A stretch of DNA of 64,000 nucleotides, taken from positions 3,906,001 to 3,970,000 of the forward strand of contig OZ241897.1 in NCBI GenBank assembly GCA_965203535.1. Direction: 5' to 3'. The translations under genes were made by a program, and so were the position numbers. The DNA is from JAJDTT01 sp022827025. GTDB taxonomy: Bacteria; Acidobacteriota; UBA6911; RPQK01; JAJDTT01. The notes under the pieces were generated by a model that saw nothing but the letters and a program-made list of their open reading frames with translations, ran no database searches and was not told where the DNA came from. Positions 16,939 to 25,898 of this stretch are shown here, piece after piece. Numbering within the stretch: position 1 is the first letter of the stretch; each line of letters starts with the position of its first letter.

Positions 16939-17490
16939 ATGAGCAGATTCGTCGCCATCGATTTCGAGACCGCCAATGACAGCCGGGACAGTGCCTGCTC
17001 GGTGGGCCTGGTCGTGGGCCGCGACGGCAAGATCGAGGTGTCGCAGAGCTTTCTGATTCGGCCGCCGACGCCGGAATTCAGATTCACTCCGGTCCACGGA
17101 CTGGGCTGGGAAGACGTGCGCCGCGAGCCGACCTTCGGCGAACTCTGGCCGACGCTGGCTCCTTGGATCAAGGGGGCGGAGTTCGTCGCTGCTCACAACG
17201 CGCCGTTCGACCGAAGCGTCCTCCAAGCCTGTTGCGCCACTTATGGCGTCGAGGCTCCCCGGAAGCCGTTCGTCTGTACGGTGCAGTTGGCGCGCAAGCA
17301 ATGGAGGATCCATCCGACGACGCTGCCGGATGTCTGCCGGCGCCTCCGCATCCCGCTGAGTCACCATGAATCGGGATCGGACGCGGAAGCGTGTGCCCGC
17401 ATCGTCCTGGCCGCCCAGGCGGCGGGATGGAGTCGGCGGCGACCCCGTCGCCGTCGGAAACGATACCGAAGTTCGCGTCGAAACCGGTGA
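16939..17490 (+). CDS. DEDDh-family 3'-5' exonuclease (DnaQ-like)
   Basis: The 183-residue protein is a stand-alone exonuclease domain similar to DNA polymerase III epsilon. Exo I is D8/E10 in FVAIDFETAN, exo II is the Asp in AAHNAPFDRSVL, and exo III is the His/Asp pair in SHHESGSDAEACARI. It should degrade DNA or RNA from 3' ends with two divalent metals. An Arg-rich tail (RRRPRRRRKRYR) may bind nucleic acid. It ends 66 bp before the DUF4143 ATPase gene, with an inverted repeat between. Confidence 0.9.
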   Translation: MSRFVAIDFETANDSRDSACSVGLVVGRDGKIEVSQSFLIRPPTPEFRFTPVHGLGWEDVRREPTFGELWPTLAPWIKGAEFVAAHNAPFDRSVLQACCATYGVEAPRKPFVCTVQLARKQWRIHPTTLPDVCRRLRIPLSHHESGSDAEACARIVLAAQAAGWSRRRPRRRRKRYRSSRRNR

Positions 17491-17497
17491 AGTGAAC

Positions 17498-17546
17498 AAT
17501 AATCCTTGAAAATGTGCAGATGACTTGCCGATTTTCAAGGATTATT
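17498..17546. promoter_or_regulatory. Perfect 16-bp inverted repeat upstream of the DUF4143 ATPase
   Basis: AATAATCCTTGAAAAT (17498-17513) and its exact reverse complement (17531-17546) flank a 17-nt spacer, ending 10 nt before the ATPase ATG at 17557. The low G+C contrasts with the surroundings. The right arm overlaps a possible -10 box (TATTAT, 17543-17548), so an operator is plausible. A terminator for the exonuclease gene is the alternative. Confidence 0.65.
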
Positions 17547-17556
17547 ATGTTCGGGC

Positions 17557-18732
17557 ATGTTGATCGGGCGTCCGGTTCCCCTTCGACGAATTCAGGAGTC
17601 GTTTGTCGTCCATCCGGTCGTCGCCCTCACCGGACCGCGGCAATGTGGGAAGACGACTCTCGCCCGGGTGATCGCACAAGGTTCGACTTCCAGCACGTAC
17701 TTCGATTTGGAAGCGGAGGTGGACCGGCGGCGTCTTGAAACGCCGGAACATACTCTTGGCAGGCTCAGCGGGCTCGTCGTCATCGACGAAGTGCAACGCC
17801 GGCCGGAGTTGTTCGAGACTCTGCGGGTGCTGGTTGACCGGCCGGACCATGCCGCGCGCTTTCTGGTGCTGGGGAGCGCCTCACCCACGCTCGTGAAAGG
17901 GGTCTCGGAGTCGTTGGCGGGCCGTGTTGGCCTGGTCGATCTTTCCGGATTCAACATCGGTGAGGTGGACGACGTATCCTGGCGCCGGCTTTGGCTGCGG
18001 GGCGGCTTTCCCCGCTCGTACCTGGCGCCTGATTCGTCGGCGTCCGCACTTTGGCGCACGAATTTCGTCAGCACTTTCCTTGAACGTGACATTCCGCAGT
18101 TGGGGATCGCGATTCCAGCCGAAACCCTTCGCCGTTTCTGGACCATGATCGCCCACTACCATGGCCAGGTCTGGAACTCGGCCGAGTTGGCGCGCGCACT
18201 CGGGGCCAATCAGCATACCGCGCGCCGATACCTGGATATCCTCGCCGGAGCGTTCATGGTGCGGGTGTTGCCGCCGTGGGTGCCCAATCTCCGGAAGCGG
18301 CAGGTCAAGTCGCCGAAGGTCTACCTGCGGGATACCGGCCTGCTGCACACTCTTCTCGGCTTGACCAGCGAACAGGACTTGGCCGGACATCCCAAGGTCG
18401 GAGCGTCGTTCGAAGGATTCGCCATCGAGCAGTTGTTGGCTGCTCTGGCAACCGGCAACGTGTATTTCTGGGCCACGCACGCAGGCGCTGAACTCGATCT
18501 GCTGTTTACCCGCTCCGGTAGGAATTACGGTGTGGAGGTCAAGCTGGCGGATGCTCCCCGCACCACCAAGTCGATGCGAGTGGCGATCGCGGACCTGCAA
18601 CTGCAACATCTTTGGATCGTGTCCCCGGGCAACGAAACCTATTCTCTGGATGACCGGATCACGGTCCTCCCGGTCTCGCGAGTGCCCGAGTTTGCAACCG
18701 GTTTACCTGGTGTGAGCGGCGGTCTTGGATGA
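17557..18732 (+). CDS. AAA_14 / DUF4143-type ATP-binding protein
   Basis: The 391 residues match the common two-domain family: an N-terminal AAA ATPase with Walker A GPRQCGKTT (26-34) and Walker B VVIDEVQRRPEL, then a winged-helix linker (ARALGANQHTARRYLDIL) and a C-terminal nuclease-like DUF4143 domain (FEGFAIEQLL, ELDLLFTRSGRNYGVEVKLAD). The C-terminal pattern of D..., E and K resembles the PD-(D/E)XK fold. Cellular function is unknown; the genes are often found in accessory regions. No ribosome-binding site precedes the ATG, which suggests a leaderless transcript. Confidence 0.9.
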   Translation: MLIGRPVPLRRIQESFVVHPVVALTGPRQCGKTTLARVIAQGSTSSTYFDLEAEVDRRRLETPEHTLGRLSGLVVIDEVQRRPELFETLRVLVDRPDHAARFLVLGSASPTLVKGVSESLAGRVGLVDLSGFNIGEVDDVSWRRLWLRGGFPRSYLAPDSSASALWRTNFVSTFLERDIPQLGIAIPAETLRRFWTMIAHYHGQVWNSAELARALGANQHTARRYLDILAGAFMVRVLPPWVPNLRKRQVKSPKVYLRDTGLLHTLLGLTSEQDLAGHPKVGASFEGFAIEQLLAALATGNVYFWATHAGAELDLLFTRSGRNYGVEVKLADAPRTTKSMRVAIADLQLQHLWIVSPGNETYSLDDRITVLPVSRVPEFATGLPGVSGGLG

Positions 18733-18800
18733 GTCCATCCCTTTGTGACGGGTTCCGGCGACCAATAGAGGCGTCCTCACAGGGACATCCAACATCTCAT

Positions 18801-18950
18801 ATGATTGACGAGATGGTTCTCGAAGCTGCCATCAACGGAAACGCGGACGCTTTGGTTACCTTCAACCGGAGGGACTTCAGCGGCGTCCATGAGCGATTCG
18901 GGATTCCGATGCTATCGCCGCAACAAGCCCTGAGGAGAATTTTGGCATGA
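18801..18950 (+). pseudogene. C-terminal remnant of a PIN-domain toxin
   Basis: Only about 50 residues remain (DEMVLEAAINGNADALVTFN, RRDF, then a C-terminal SPQQALRRIL). They match the last third of PIN-family toxins of COG1569 type, including the acidic D/E residues near DEMVLEA. The N-terminal half with the first catalytic Asp is absent and the upstream sequence is unrelated. Its TGA overlaps the antitoxin ATG at 18947, the normal arrangement for this toxin-antitoxin type. Confidence 0.7.
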
Positions 18951-19198
18951 AGAAGAACGTCAGCGTCTTTCCGTTGCGTTTGCCGGCGTCCCTGAAGGCG
19001 GCCGTCGCCGAGATTAGCAGAGAAGAGGGCACGAGCATCAATCAGTTCGTGGCCATGGCCGTCGCCGAAAAGATCTCCGCCATGAAAACCGCTGAATTCT
19101 TCACCGCCCGGGATGCCGAAGCCGATATCGAGGCGGCACGCCGCCTCCTTCGGCGTGACGGGGGCCAATCGCCGATGCCCGATGACCGCCTGGAGTGA
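18947..19198 (+). CDS. HicB/RHH-type antitoxin
   Basis: The 83-residue protein (VFPLRLPASLKAAVAEISRE, then EGTSINQFVAMAVAEKI) is a ribbon-helix-helix DNA-binding antitoxin of the kind paired with COG1569 PIN toxins. It appears intact, while its partner is a fragment, so the locus is now an antitoxin-only relic. It may still autoregulate or neutralise related toxins encoded elsewhere. Confidence 0.75.
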   Translation: MKKNVSVFPLRLPASLKAAVAEISREEGTSINQFVAMAVAEKISAMKTAEFFTARDAEADIEAARRLLRRDGGQSPMPDDRLE

Positions 19199-19316
19199 AT
19201 TTGCCGAGTTTCGTATGGCCAATGAAGTACGCGCAAAGGGCTTGGCGGACGCGAGGCCTGAAGCGCTTTTCTCGGACAAATGATGAGCCTGTCTTTCCGG
19301 AGACGAACGCTGTAGG

Positions 19317-19530
19317 AGCTCCCCCACCGGCCCCGGTCCGGCGAAATCCTGCGAGAAAAAGAAGGAGTGGGGGTTTTCCTACCCCCACTCTCACGGGGGG
19401 ACTGAAAGTCCCCCCTCCTATTCGCGCAACTCCGGCCCCGCCGGGGCCCAGCGAAGGCAACCGCGGCGAAGAGGGGGGCAAGAATGTCCCCCCTCCGGGG
19501 GGGCAAGTTTTCTCAGAAGTCCCCCACCGC
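19317..19530 (+). repeat. Single copy of the ~200-bp hairpin repeat
   Basis: A complete unit (AGCTCCCCCACC to TTTTCTCAGA, 19317-19517) carries the same three hairpins as 3351-4342 and is followed by the start of another unit that diverges after about 12 bp. As at 3351, it is preceded by TAGG. It lies 118 bp after the antitoxin gene in the same orientation. Confidence 0.88.
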
Positions 19531-19811
19531 CCGGCCTCCGGCATGATCCCCCGAGAAACTGATGGACGGCTCTCTATACTGGTCGGCCTATCTTCGGTGG
19601 GGCGCGACGTAGGCCGGCCACTCAATGGTGTGGGTCCGTCTGGCGAGCCCGTAAAGAAGTTACTAAGAAGGGGCCGGATTACGGTCGTAAGGGGCACCGC
19701 CGACGCGAAATCGCGGTCAACATCATGCCTCCGGCGATCACGTCGTAGAGATTAAATCGACAGACCGCCACTCGCTCTCAGAACATCGCCGCCGCCACCG
19801 ACCGCACACTC
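19531..19811. other. Gene-free region after the repeat
   Basis: I see no supported gene, promoter or strong hairpin in these 281 bp. They separate the repeat from the convergent class-III aminotransferase gene. Confidence 0.4.
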
Positions 19812-21179
19812 TCAGGTCAGCCGGCCGAATCCCTGTTCGGGCAAGGGGCCTTTCAGCCGGGACTCCAGGTCGTCATTCCGGAGGGCTTGTTTCAGGACGG
19901 CCAGGACCTCGTCCAGGGCCGCCAGGTAGCCGTCGATGACCTCGTCGGTGTGGGCCAGGGAGACGGTGAACGCTCCCGTGGACAGGTAGCCGCGGTCGAG
20001 CATTTCCTGGGTCATCAGCGCCTGCAGCGCCAGGTTCTTCTCGCCGTGCCCGAAGGCCATGTGCGACATGGGGTACTGGCCGTGCGGCTTCATGTGGATT
20101 CCGTGCCGCCGGGCCAACTCCCGCCAACCGTCGTGGACCTTGGCGCCGATCCTCATGGTGTGCTCCGAGAGGCGGACCCGCTCCATCTTGCGGATGGCGG
20201 CGACGGCGGCGGTGGGTCCCACGGCGTCGGTCCAGTAGGTGCTGCTGATGAAGGAGCTCTGGGCCGCCTCCATCACCTCCCGGCGGCCGATCACGGCGCC
20301 CATGGGATAGCCGTTGGAGGTCGACTTGGAATACGCGGCCAGGTCCGGCTCCACGTCCAGCGTCAGGTGGGCGCCGCCCAGGCAGAACCTCCAGCCGGCG
20401 CTGATCTCGTCGATGATCATCACCGCGCCGATCCGGTCGGCCAGTTCGCGGATCCGGTGGAGGAAGCCGTCCTGCGGAGGAACGTCCCGCAGCGGTTCCG
20501 TGATGATGGCGGCCAGTTTGCCGCCTGTCCGGTCGATGATGGCCTCCAACTCGTCGATCCGGTTGTAGTGGAAGGGCAGGGCGGTGCCCGCCAGGGAGCG
20601 GGGCACCCCGGTCGGATTCAGTCCCGGCATGAGGAGGCCGTCCAGGGCATCGTGGTCCCCCAGGTTGGCCGCCAGGTACCAGTCGCTCCAGCCGTGGTAG
20701 CCGCAGAAGGCCACCGTCTCCCGTCCCGTGGCGGCCCGCGCAATGCGGACGGCGACGGACATGGTCTCGCCCCCGGCGCGGGCGTAGCGCACCATGTCGG
20801 CCCAGGGGTGGAGCTCGCAGAACAGCTCCGCCAGCTCCACCTCGGCGGGAGAGTTGAGTGTGGACATGTTTCCCCGGTCGATGGCGCCTTGAACCGCCGC
20901 GTTCACATCCGGGTCCGCGTATCCCAGCAGACAGGCCCCCACGCAGTGGATGGTGGTGTCGTAGAAGTGCCGGCCGTCCAGGTCCCAGATCTCGCATCCC
21001 CGAGCCTTGCTGAAATAGGCGGGCCATTGCCGGGGCAGAAACCGTTCCGGCCGCTTGGAGAGCAGTTGAACTCCTCCCGGGATGAGTTTCCTGGCTCTTC
21101 GATACAGCCGTGCGCCCGTGGTTTCGGTCCAATCCACGCCCGAGTATTCCGCGATCCCTTTCACGCCGGAGGTATCCAT
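19812..21179 (-). CDS. Class-III PLP-dependent aminotransferase / glutamate-1-semialdehyde aminomutase-like
   Basis: The 455-residue protein has the class-III fold signatures. The PLP lysine is K285 in AAYSKSTSNGYPMG, the cofactor Asp is in MIIDEIS (D257), and the phosphate-binding region is RAGGETMSVAVRIARAATGR. It is closest in layout to GSA-type enzymes (YSKSTSNGYPMGAVIGR), but the extra N-terminus and the absence of other haem genes argue for transamination of a different amine. It is divergent from an ABC exporter gene, with 187 bp between the starts. Confidence 0.85.
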   Translation of the reverse strand: MDTSGVKGIAEYSGVDWTETTGARLYRRARKLIPGGVQLLSKRPERFLPRQWPAYFSKARGCEIWDLDGRHFYDTTIHCVGACLLGYADPDVNAAVQGAIDRGNMSTLNSPAEVELAELFCELHPWADMVRYARAGGETMSVAVRIARAATGRETVAFCGYHGWSDWYLAANLGDHDALDGLLMPGLNPTGVPRSLAGTALPFHYNRIDELEAIIDRTGGKLAAIITEPLRDVPPQDGFLHRIRELADRIGAVMIIDEISAGWRFCLGGAHLTLDVEPDLAAYSKSTSNGYPMGAVIGRREVMEAAQSSFISSTYWTDAVGPTAAVAAIRKMERVRLSEHTMRIGAKVHDGWRELARRHGIHMKPHGQYPMSHMAFGHGEKNLALQALMTQEMLDRGYLSTGAFTVSLAHTDEVIDGYLAALDEVLAVLKQALRNDDLESRLKGPLPEQGFGRLT

Positions 21180-21350
21180 GATTCTTGCCTCGACTTTCCG
21201 TGGTCGTGCGCCCGGCAGGCGCCTGCGACAGTTTGTGAAAGGGAAACGTTAGAACCGTCTCCCGGACAAAGTCAACCGGCCCGGCCGGGGTTGATGGAGA
21301 CAGTTCACGGATTGCGATCCGGCGATGCCCCGGGGAGGCCCGATTCCGGT

Positions 21351-21359
21351 TGGTATAAT
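21351..21359 (+). promoter_or_regulatory. Extended -10 promoter element
   Basis: TGGTATAAT at 21351-21359 is a perfect extended -10 (TGn plus TATAAT). No -35 hexamer is visible at 16-18 nt upstream, as is common for extended -10 promoters. The expected transcription start (about 21366) falls at the GTG start of the ABC transporter (21367), implying a leaderless mRNA. Confidence 0.55.
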
Positions 21360-21366
21360 CCGCACG

Positions 21367-23163
21367 GTGCGGGATCTTCGCCGGCTCTTTCCCTTCATTC
21401 GGCCCTATTCTCCGCTTCTGATTCTGTCCCTGGTGCTGCTGACCGTCACCAGCGCCGTGGAGACGGGAATCGTCCTCCTGCTGGGCCCCCTGTTCAACCA
21501 GTGGGCGGGTATCCCCCTGGGGCCGGAGGGCGGCTTCGTGGACAAGTTCGCGTTCCTCCGCGACCTGCTGGGCATCGGCGAAGACAATTTCACTCGGATC
21601 GCCGTGGCCCTGGTGTGCTTCTCGCTCCTCAAGGGGGTGTTCCTTTATTTGGCGGAATATTCCATGAGCTACACGGGCCAGCGCGTGGTGGCCGACCTGC
21701 GCAAGCGGCTCTACGGCCATCTCCTGGACCAGTCCCTCTCTTTCTTCGCCGTGAACCCCACGGGGCGCCTCATGTCCCGCCTCGTCGTCGACACCGAGCG
21801 GTTGCAGCTCATGGTGAGCCGCATGCTGACCGACCTGATGCGGCAGGTCTCGCTGTTCGTCTGCTTCCTGGTCCTGATGATCTACATCGATTGGCTGTTG
21901 TCCCTCTTCGCCTTCGTCGTGGCCCCGCTGGTGGTGGGACTGGCGCTGGTCCTGGGGCGCCGGGTCCGGCGGGCCGGGCAGGAGAGTCAGGAGAACCTGG
22001 AGGAGATGAGCCATCTGCTGCAGGAGACCATCGCCGGTCACCGAACGGTGAAGGCGTTCTGCATGGAGGACTACGAAGCCGGCCGCTTCCGCGAGCTCAA
22101 TCGGCGCCAGGTGCGGGTCAACGTCCGGGCCGCCCGGATCGGAGCCCTGGGGTCCCCTCTGACCGAACTCATCGGTTACGTCTCGTTCGTGCCCTTCCTC
22201 CTGTACGCCCACAGTCAGATCCAGCAGGGTTTCAGCCTGGGAGCCTTCGTGGTCTTCATCGTCGCCTTGTTCCGGCTCTATGAACCGGTGCGCAAGCTCT
22301 CCCGCATGCACCTGCACTTCCAGCACGGGTTCGCCGCCTCCACCCGCATCTTTCAACTGCTGGACACCCGGCAGGAGGTCGCCCGCGTTCCCGATGCGCC
22401 GCCGTTGGCGTCCCTGAGCCGCGAGATCCGTTTCGAGGACGTGGCGTTCAGCTACCAGGAAGGAGCCGCGGCGGCGCTCCAGGATGTCGAACTGTCCATT
22501 CGCAGGGGAGAAGTCGTGGCCCTGGTGGGGCCGAGCGGCGCCGGCAAGACCACCCTGGCGAGCCTGATTCCCAGGTTCTTCGACGTGAGCCGGGGGCGGG
22601 TCTCCATCGACGGGACCGACATCCGCCGGGTGGATCTCGACAGCCTGCGAAATCAGGTCGCCGTCGTGACCCAGGAAGTCTTCCTCTTCAACGACACGGT
22701 CCGGGACAACATCGGCTACGGCCGGGAGAACTGCTCCCGGGAGGAGATCGAAGAGGCGGCCCGGGCGGCTTTCATCCATGACGTCATCACGGCTCTTCCG
22801 TCCGGCTACGAGACCGACATCGGCGAGTGGGGCGAGAAGCTCTCCGGGGGGCAGAGGCAGCGCCTGGCCATTGCGCGGGCGATTCTGAAGAAGGCCCCGA
22901 TCCTGATTCTGGACGAGGCCACTTCGGCGCTGGACAGCGAATCGGAGCGTCTGGTCCAGGAGGCCCTGGACCATCTGATGGCCAACTGCACCACCCTGGT
23001 CATCGCCCACCGGTTGTCCACCATCCGGCGGGCCGACCGGATCGTGGTCATGGACTCGGGACGAATCGTGGAGCGGGGCGACCACCAGACGCTGCTGAAG
23101 ACGTCCGGTCTCTACCGCCGCCTCTACCAGCTCCAGTTCTCCGCGCCCGGGGCAGACTCCTAG
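21367..23163 (+). CDS. ABC exporter, fused permease and ATPase (MsbA-like)
   Basis: About 598 residues comprise six transmembrane helices (1-320) and one nucleotide-binding domain with Walker A GPSGAGKTT (near 388), signature LSGGQRQR (near 492), Walker B ILILDEATSALD and the H-loop VIAHRLSTI. This half-transporter would dimerise to export lipids, glycolipids or drugs; MsbA-type lipid A-core flipping is one possibility. The GTG start at 21367 is preferred over ATG 21325 because a TATAAT box lies between them and the segment from 21325 adds no family sequence. Confidence 0.92.
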   Translation: MRDLRRLFPFIRPYSPLLILSLVLLTVTSAVETGIVLLLGPLFNQWAGIPLGPEGGFVDKFAFLRDLLGIGEDNFTRIAVALVCFSLLKGVFLYLAEYSMSYTGQRVVADLRKRLYGHLLDQSLSFFAVNPTGRLMSRLVVDTERLQLMVSRMLTDLMRQVSLFVCFLVLMIYIDWLLSLFAFVVAPLVVGLALVLGRRVRRAGQESQENLEEMSHLLQETIAGHRTVKAFCMEDYEAGRFRELNRRQVRVNVRAARIGALGSPLTELIGYVSFVPFLLYAHSQIQQGFSLGAFVVFIVALFRLYEPVRKLSRMHLHFQHGFAASTRIFQLLDTRQEVARVPDAPPLASLSREIRFEDVAFSYQEGAAAALQDVELSIRRGEVVALVGPSGAGKTTLASLIPRFFDVSRGRVSIDGTDIRRVDLDSLRNQVAVVTQEVFLFNDTVRDNIGYGRENCSREEIEEAARAAFIHDVITALPSGYETDIGEWGEKLSGGQRQRLAIARAILKKAPILILDEATSALDSESERLVQEALDHLMANCTTLVIAHRLSTIRRADRIVVMDSGRIVERGDHQTLLKTSGLYRRLYQLQFSAPGADS

Positions 23164-23187
23164 CTCCGGCCGGCGGCAGCGGACCCG

Positions 23188-24018
23188 TCAGCCCTCGTCG
23201 GGTCCGGACAGGGCATCCAACAGCGCGTCGCTCATGCCGACGGAGCTGAAGCCGCCGTCGTGGTAGAGGTTCTGCATCGTGACCTTTCGGGTCAGGTCCG
23301 AGACCAGCGCCACCACGAAATCGGCGCAGTCCTCGGCCTGGGCGTTGCCCAGGGGGGACATCTTGTCCGCGGCCTCGTAAAGGCGGTCGAATCCCTTGAT
23401 CCCGCTCCCGGCGGTGGTGCGGGTCGGGCTCTGGGACACGGTGTTGATCCGGATGCCCCGCCGGCCCAGGCGATAACCGAAGCTCCGGGCCACGCTCTCC
23501 AGCAACGCCTTGGCGTCCCCCATGTCCGAATAACGGGAGAAGATCCGTTGCGCTCCGATGTAGGTCAGGGCCACGATGCTGCCGCCGTCGTTGAGGCTGT
23601 CGGACTTGAGCGCCTCGGACACGATCCGGTGCAGAGAGAGGGCCGAGACGTCCAGCGTCTTGTGGAACCAGTCGTAGTTGAGGTCGCCGTAGGAACGTTT
23701 CTTGCGGACGTTGGGAGACATGCCGATGGAATGGACGATGAAGTCGACCCTTCCCAGCGTGGACTTCAACTCCTGGAAGGCCTTCTCCAGATGCTTGGAG
23801 GAAGAGGCGTCGCAAGCAATGAGAGGGGCGTCTCCGCAGATCCGGGCCAGTTCCCGGATGGGTCCGAAGCGGAACGCCATCTTGGTGTTGGAGAGGGCCA
23901 GTCGGGCGCCCTCCCGGTGGCAGGCCAGGCTGATCTGCCAGGCCAGGCTCTGTTCGTTCAGGGGACCGAAGATGAGTCCCCGTTTGTCCCGCAGCAGGTG
24001 ATGACTCTCTTGTGACAT
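23188..24018 (-). CDS. fabI: Enoyl-[acyl-carrier-protein] reductase (NADH)
   Basis: FabI performs the last reduction of each fatty-acid elongation cycle. The 276-residue SDR-type protein has GPLNEQSLAWQIS in place of the classical Gly-rich loop, HSIGMSP, and the FabI catalytic set Y153, Y163 and K170 (YSDMGDAK). ATG 24018 is preceded by GAGGAA. The gene is 14 bp downstream of sfsA and probably cotranscribed with it. Triclosan-sensitive FabI enzymes share this motif set. Confidence 0.9.
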   Translation of the reverse strand: MSQESHHLLRDKRGLIFGPLNEQSLAWQISLACHREGARLALSNTKMAFRFGPIRELARICGDAPLIACDASSSKHLEKAFQELKSTLGRVDFIVHSIGMSPNVRKKRSYGDLNYDWFHKTLDVSALSLHRIVSEALKSDSLNDGGSIVALTYIGAQRIFSRYSDMGDAKALLESVARSFGYRLGRRGIRINTVSQSPTRTTAGSGIKGFDRLYEAADKMSPLGNAQAEDCADFVVALVSDLTRKVTMQNLYHDGGFSSVGMSDALLDALSGPDEG

Positions 24019-24032
24019 GTGCGATTCCTCGG

Positions 24033-24764
24033 TTAGTGGACGGGAACGGCATCCCCCAGCGTGACCCGGTCCAGATCGATCCGGCAACGCCTCGCCGCGA
24101 TCTTCACGCCTTGGGCCCGGGCCCCGTCCAGGGCGGCGGCGAAGTCCGGGTCCAACTCCCGGGCCGCCCGGAAGCGGCGGACATCCTCCCGTTGGATCAC
24201 GAACAGGATGGCGGCGCTCCAGCCGTCCTGTTGGGCCAGGTGCGCCAGTTCACGGGCGTGACGGGCGCCCCGGGCGGTGACGGCGTCGGGAAAGAGCGCC
24301 ACTCCGTCTTCCACCAGCGTGACGCTCTTCACCTCCAAGGCGAGTTGCCGTCCATCGTCGCGGCCCAGCAGAAAATCGATCCGGGAGCGCCCCAGGGCCG
24401 CTTCCGCACGCCGGAGTTCCCAATTGCGGAATTCCTCCAGAGCCGACTGTTCCAGAGCCCGGCCGATGAGGCGGTTGGGGATCCGGGTGTCGACCGAAAT
24501 CAGGCCGCGGCGGTCCGGGCTCTCCACCAGGAGAGCAGTCCAGCGGGTCTTTCTCTTGGCGCCCGACGCCGGCAGCAGCCAGATCCGAACTCCGGGAATG
24601 AGGAGTTCCCGCAGGCGGCCCGGATCGGCCAGATGGGCGTCCACCGGTTCCTCTTGCCCGAGCGGCCGGCACCGCACCAGAAAGCGATTCGGGCGTTCCA
24701 CGAAGACCGCCTCTTGGAGTTTTCCCGGAATCGGGATCCAGGTTCTCGTTCGTTCTCCCAGCAT
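24033..24764 (-). CDS. sfsA: SfsA family protein
   Basis: The 243-residue protein matches SfsA along its length: FVERPNRFLVRC, VDAHLADPGRLRELLIPG, and a nuclease-like core with RIDFLLG, LALEVKSVTLVEDGVALFPD and ARELAHL. Family members have an OB-like N-terminus and a PD-(D/E)XK-like domain (E...VK). They were first linked to maltose metabolism in E. coli, but the biochemical role is unsettled. It is the upstream partner of fabI. Confidence 0.92.
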   Translation of the reverse strand: MLGERTRTWIPIPGKLQEAVFVERPNRFLVRCRPLGQEEPVDAHLADPGRLRELLIPGVRIWLLPASGAKRKTRWTALLVESPDRRGLISVDTRIPNRLIGRALEQSALEEFRNWELRRAEAALGRSRIDFLLGRDDGRQLALEVKSVTLVEDGVALFPDAVTARGARHARELAHLAQQDGWSAAILFVIQREDVRRFRAARELDPDFAAALDGARAQGVKIAARRCRIDLDRVTLGDAVPVH

Positions 24765-24899
24765 CTCTGGCCGCCCAGTCTACTACGCGGCGATCCTTCA
24801 ACAGTAGAATCATGGCGGAGGCGTTGTGATTCCGGCGAGTTCTCCGCCGGGGACTGCCAGGTGGGTCCGTGTTAGAGTGACCCGCAAAAGGAGGTAACC

Positions 24900-25898
24900 T
24901 TGAACTCGATACGCATCGGCCTCGCCGGTTACGGCGAATGGACCCGGGAAGCCCTGATCCCGTCGCTGGAGCGGGACGGCCGGGCGAGGATCGTGGCCGC
25001 GGCGGCGCGCACCCCGGCGACTCGCGAGCGCATCCGAGCGGAGCTGGGCTCCCAGGTCGTGCTCCACTCCGACTTCGCCGACCTCTGTGGCGAGGAAGTG
25101 GACGCCCTCATCCTGGCCCTTCCGTCATCCCTGCACGAGGAAGGTGTGCTGGCCGCCGTCGAATCGGGCCTCCCCTTCTTCCACGAGCCTCCCGTGGCCA
25201 ACCACCGGGATCGGGTCCTTCCCGTCCTGCGGCGTCTCCTGGCCGCCCGCCAGGTGACCCACGCCGACATGGAGCTGCGGTTCATTCCGGTCGTCATCCG
25301 CGCCGCCCGGCGCGTGGCGGAGGGCGCCATCGGCGAGCCCCGCACCGCCATGATCCGGATGCGCGGATCGTGGACCCCTGATCCGTCTGCGGGGATCAGT
25401 CTCATGCACTCCCTCTCGCCCTGGTACATCGACGCACTGGATCAAGTGCTGGGAGCCACCCCCAAGCGCGTGCTGGTGCAGGACGGCCGGGGGTATCCGG
25501 GACGGATGCAGTCCTTTTCCTTGACCCAGCTCGACTACGGCGAGGTCTGGGGCAGTTTCGACGCCAACATCTCGGCGGTTCCGGGCATGACCACCACCCT
25601 CGAGGTCACCGGCACGGAAGGCGACCTGCAGGCGGATCTCTTCACCGCCGAAATCCGGATGCGGACCCTGACCCGGCCGGAACCGGAAATCGAACGGGTC
25701 CCGGCGCTGGAGCCATACGCCGGATGGCCCGGGATGTGCGAGTGCGTCGCGGCCTTTCTGGATGCCGTCTCCGGAGAATCGCCCCAGCGTGCCGGAGCCC
25801 GGGCCGTCGCCCGCTGCCACTTGGTGGGACTGGCCGGTGAGCGCTCCATCGACACCGGGACCTGGGCCGACGTCGAAAACCTTGAGGACCTGGAATGA
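24900..25898 (+). CDS. Gfo/Idh/MocA-family oxidoreductase
   Basis: The 332 residues start at TTG 24900, behind a strong AAGGAGGTAACC site. The N-terminal Rossmann domain (RIGLAGYGEWTREALIPSLE) and the nucleotide-facing segments VDALILALPSSLHEE and EPPVANH are typical. The C-terminal domain forms the sugar-binding sheet. The canonical EKP lysine segment reads EPPVANH, so the catalytic Lys is not obvious and the reaction remains uncertain. Its TGA overlaps the next ATG at 25895. Confidence 0.82.
   Translation: MNSIRIGLAGYGEWTREALIPSLERDGRARIVAAAARTPATRERIRAELGSQVVLHSDFADLCGEEVDALILALPSSLHEEGVLAAVESGLPFFHEPPVANHRDRVLPVLRRLLAARQVTHADMELRFIPVVIRAARRVAEGAIGEPRTAMIRMRGSWTPDPSAGISLMHSLSPWYIDALDQVLGATPKRVLVQDGRGYPGRMQSFSLTQLDYGEVWGSFDANISAVPGMTTTLEVTGTEGDLQADLFTAEIRMRTLTRPEPEIERVPALEPYAGWPGMCECVAAFLDAVSGESPQRAGARAVARCHLVGLAGERSIDTGTWADVENLEDLE

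Noticed and set aside
19531..19811. Group II intron or reverse-transcriptase remnant
   Set aside because: No domain-V-like hairpin or RT motif could be found.
19873..23085. A 1070-codon minus-strand frame across the aminotransferase and ABC exporter genes
   Set aside because: It is an antisense shadow of two well-supported genes, with low-complexity Gly/Arg/Pro composition.
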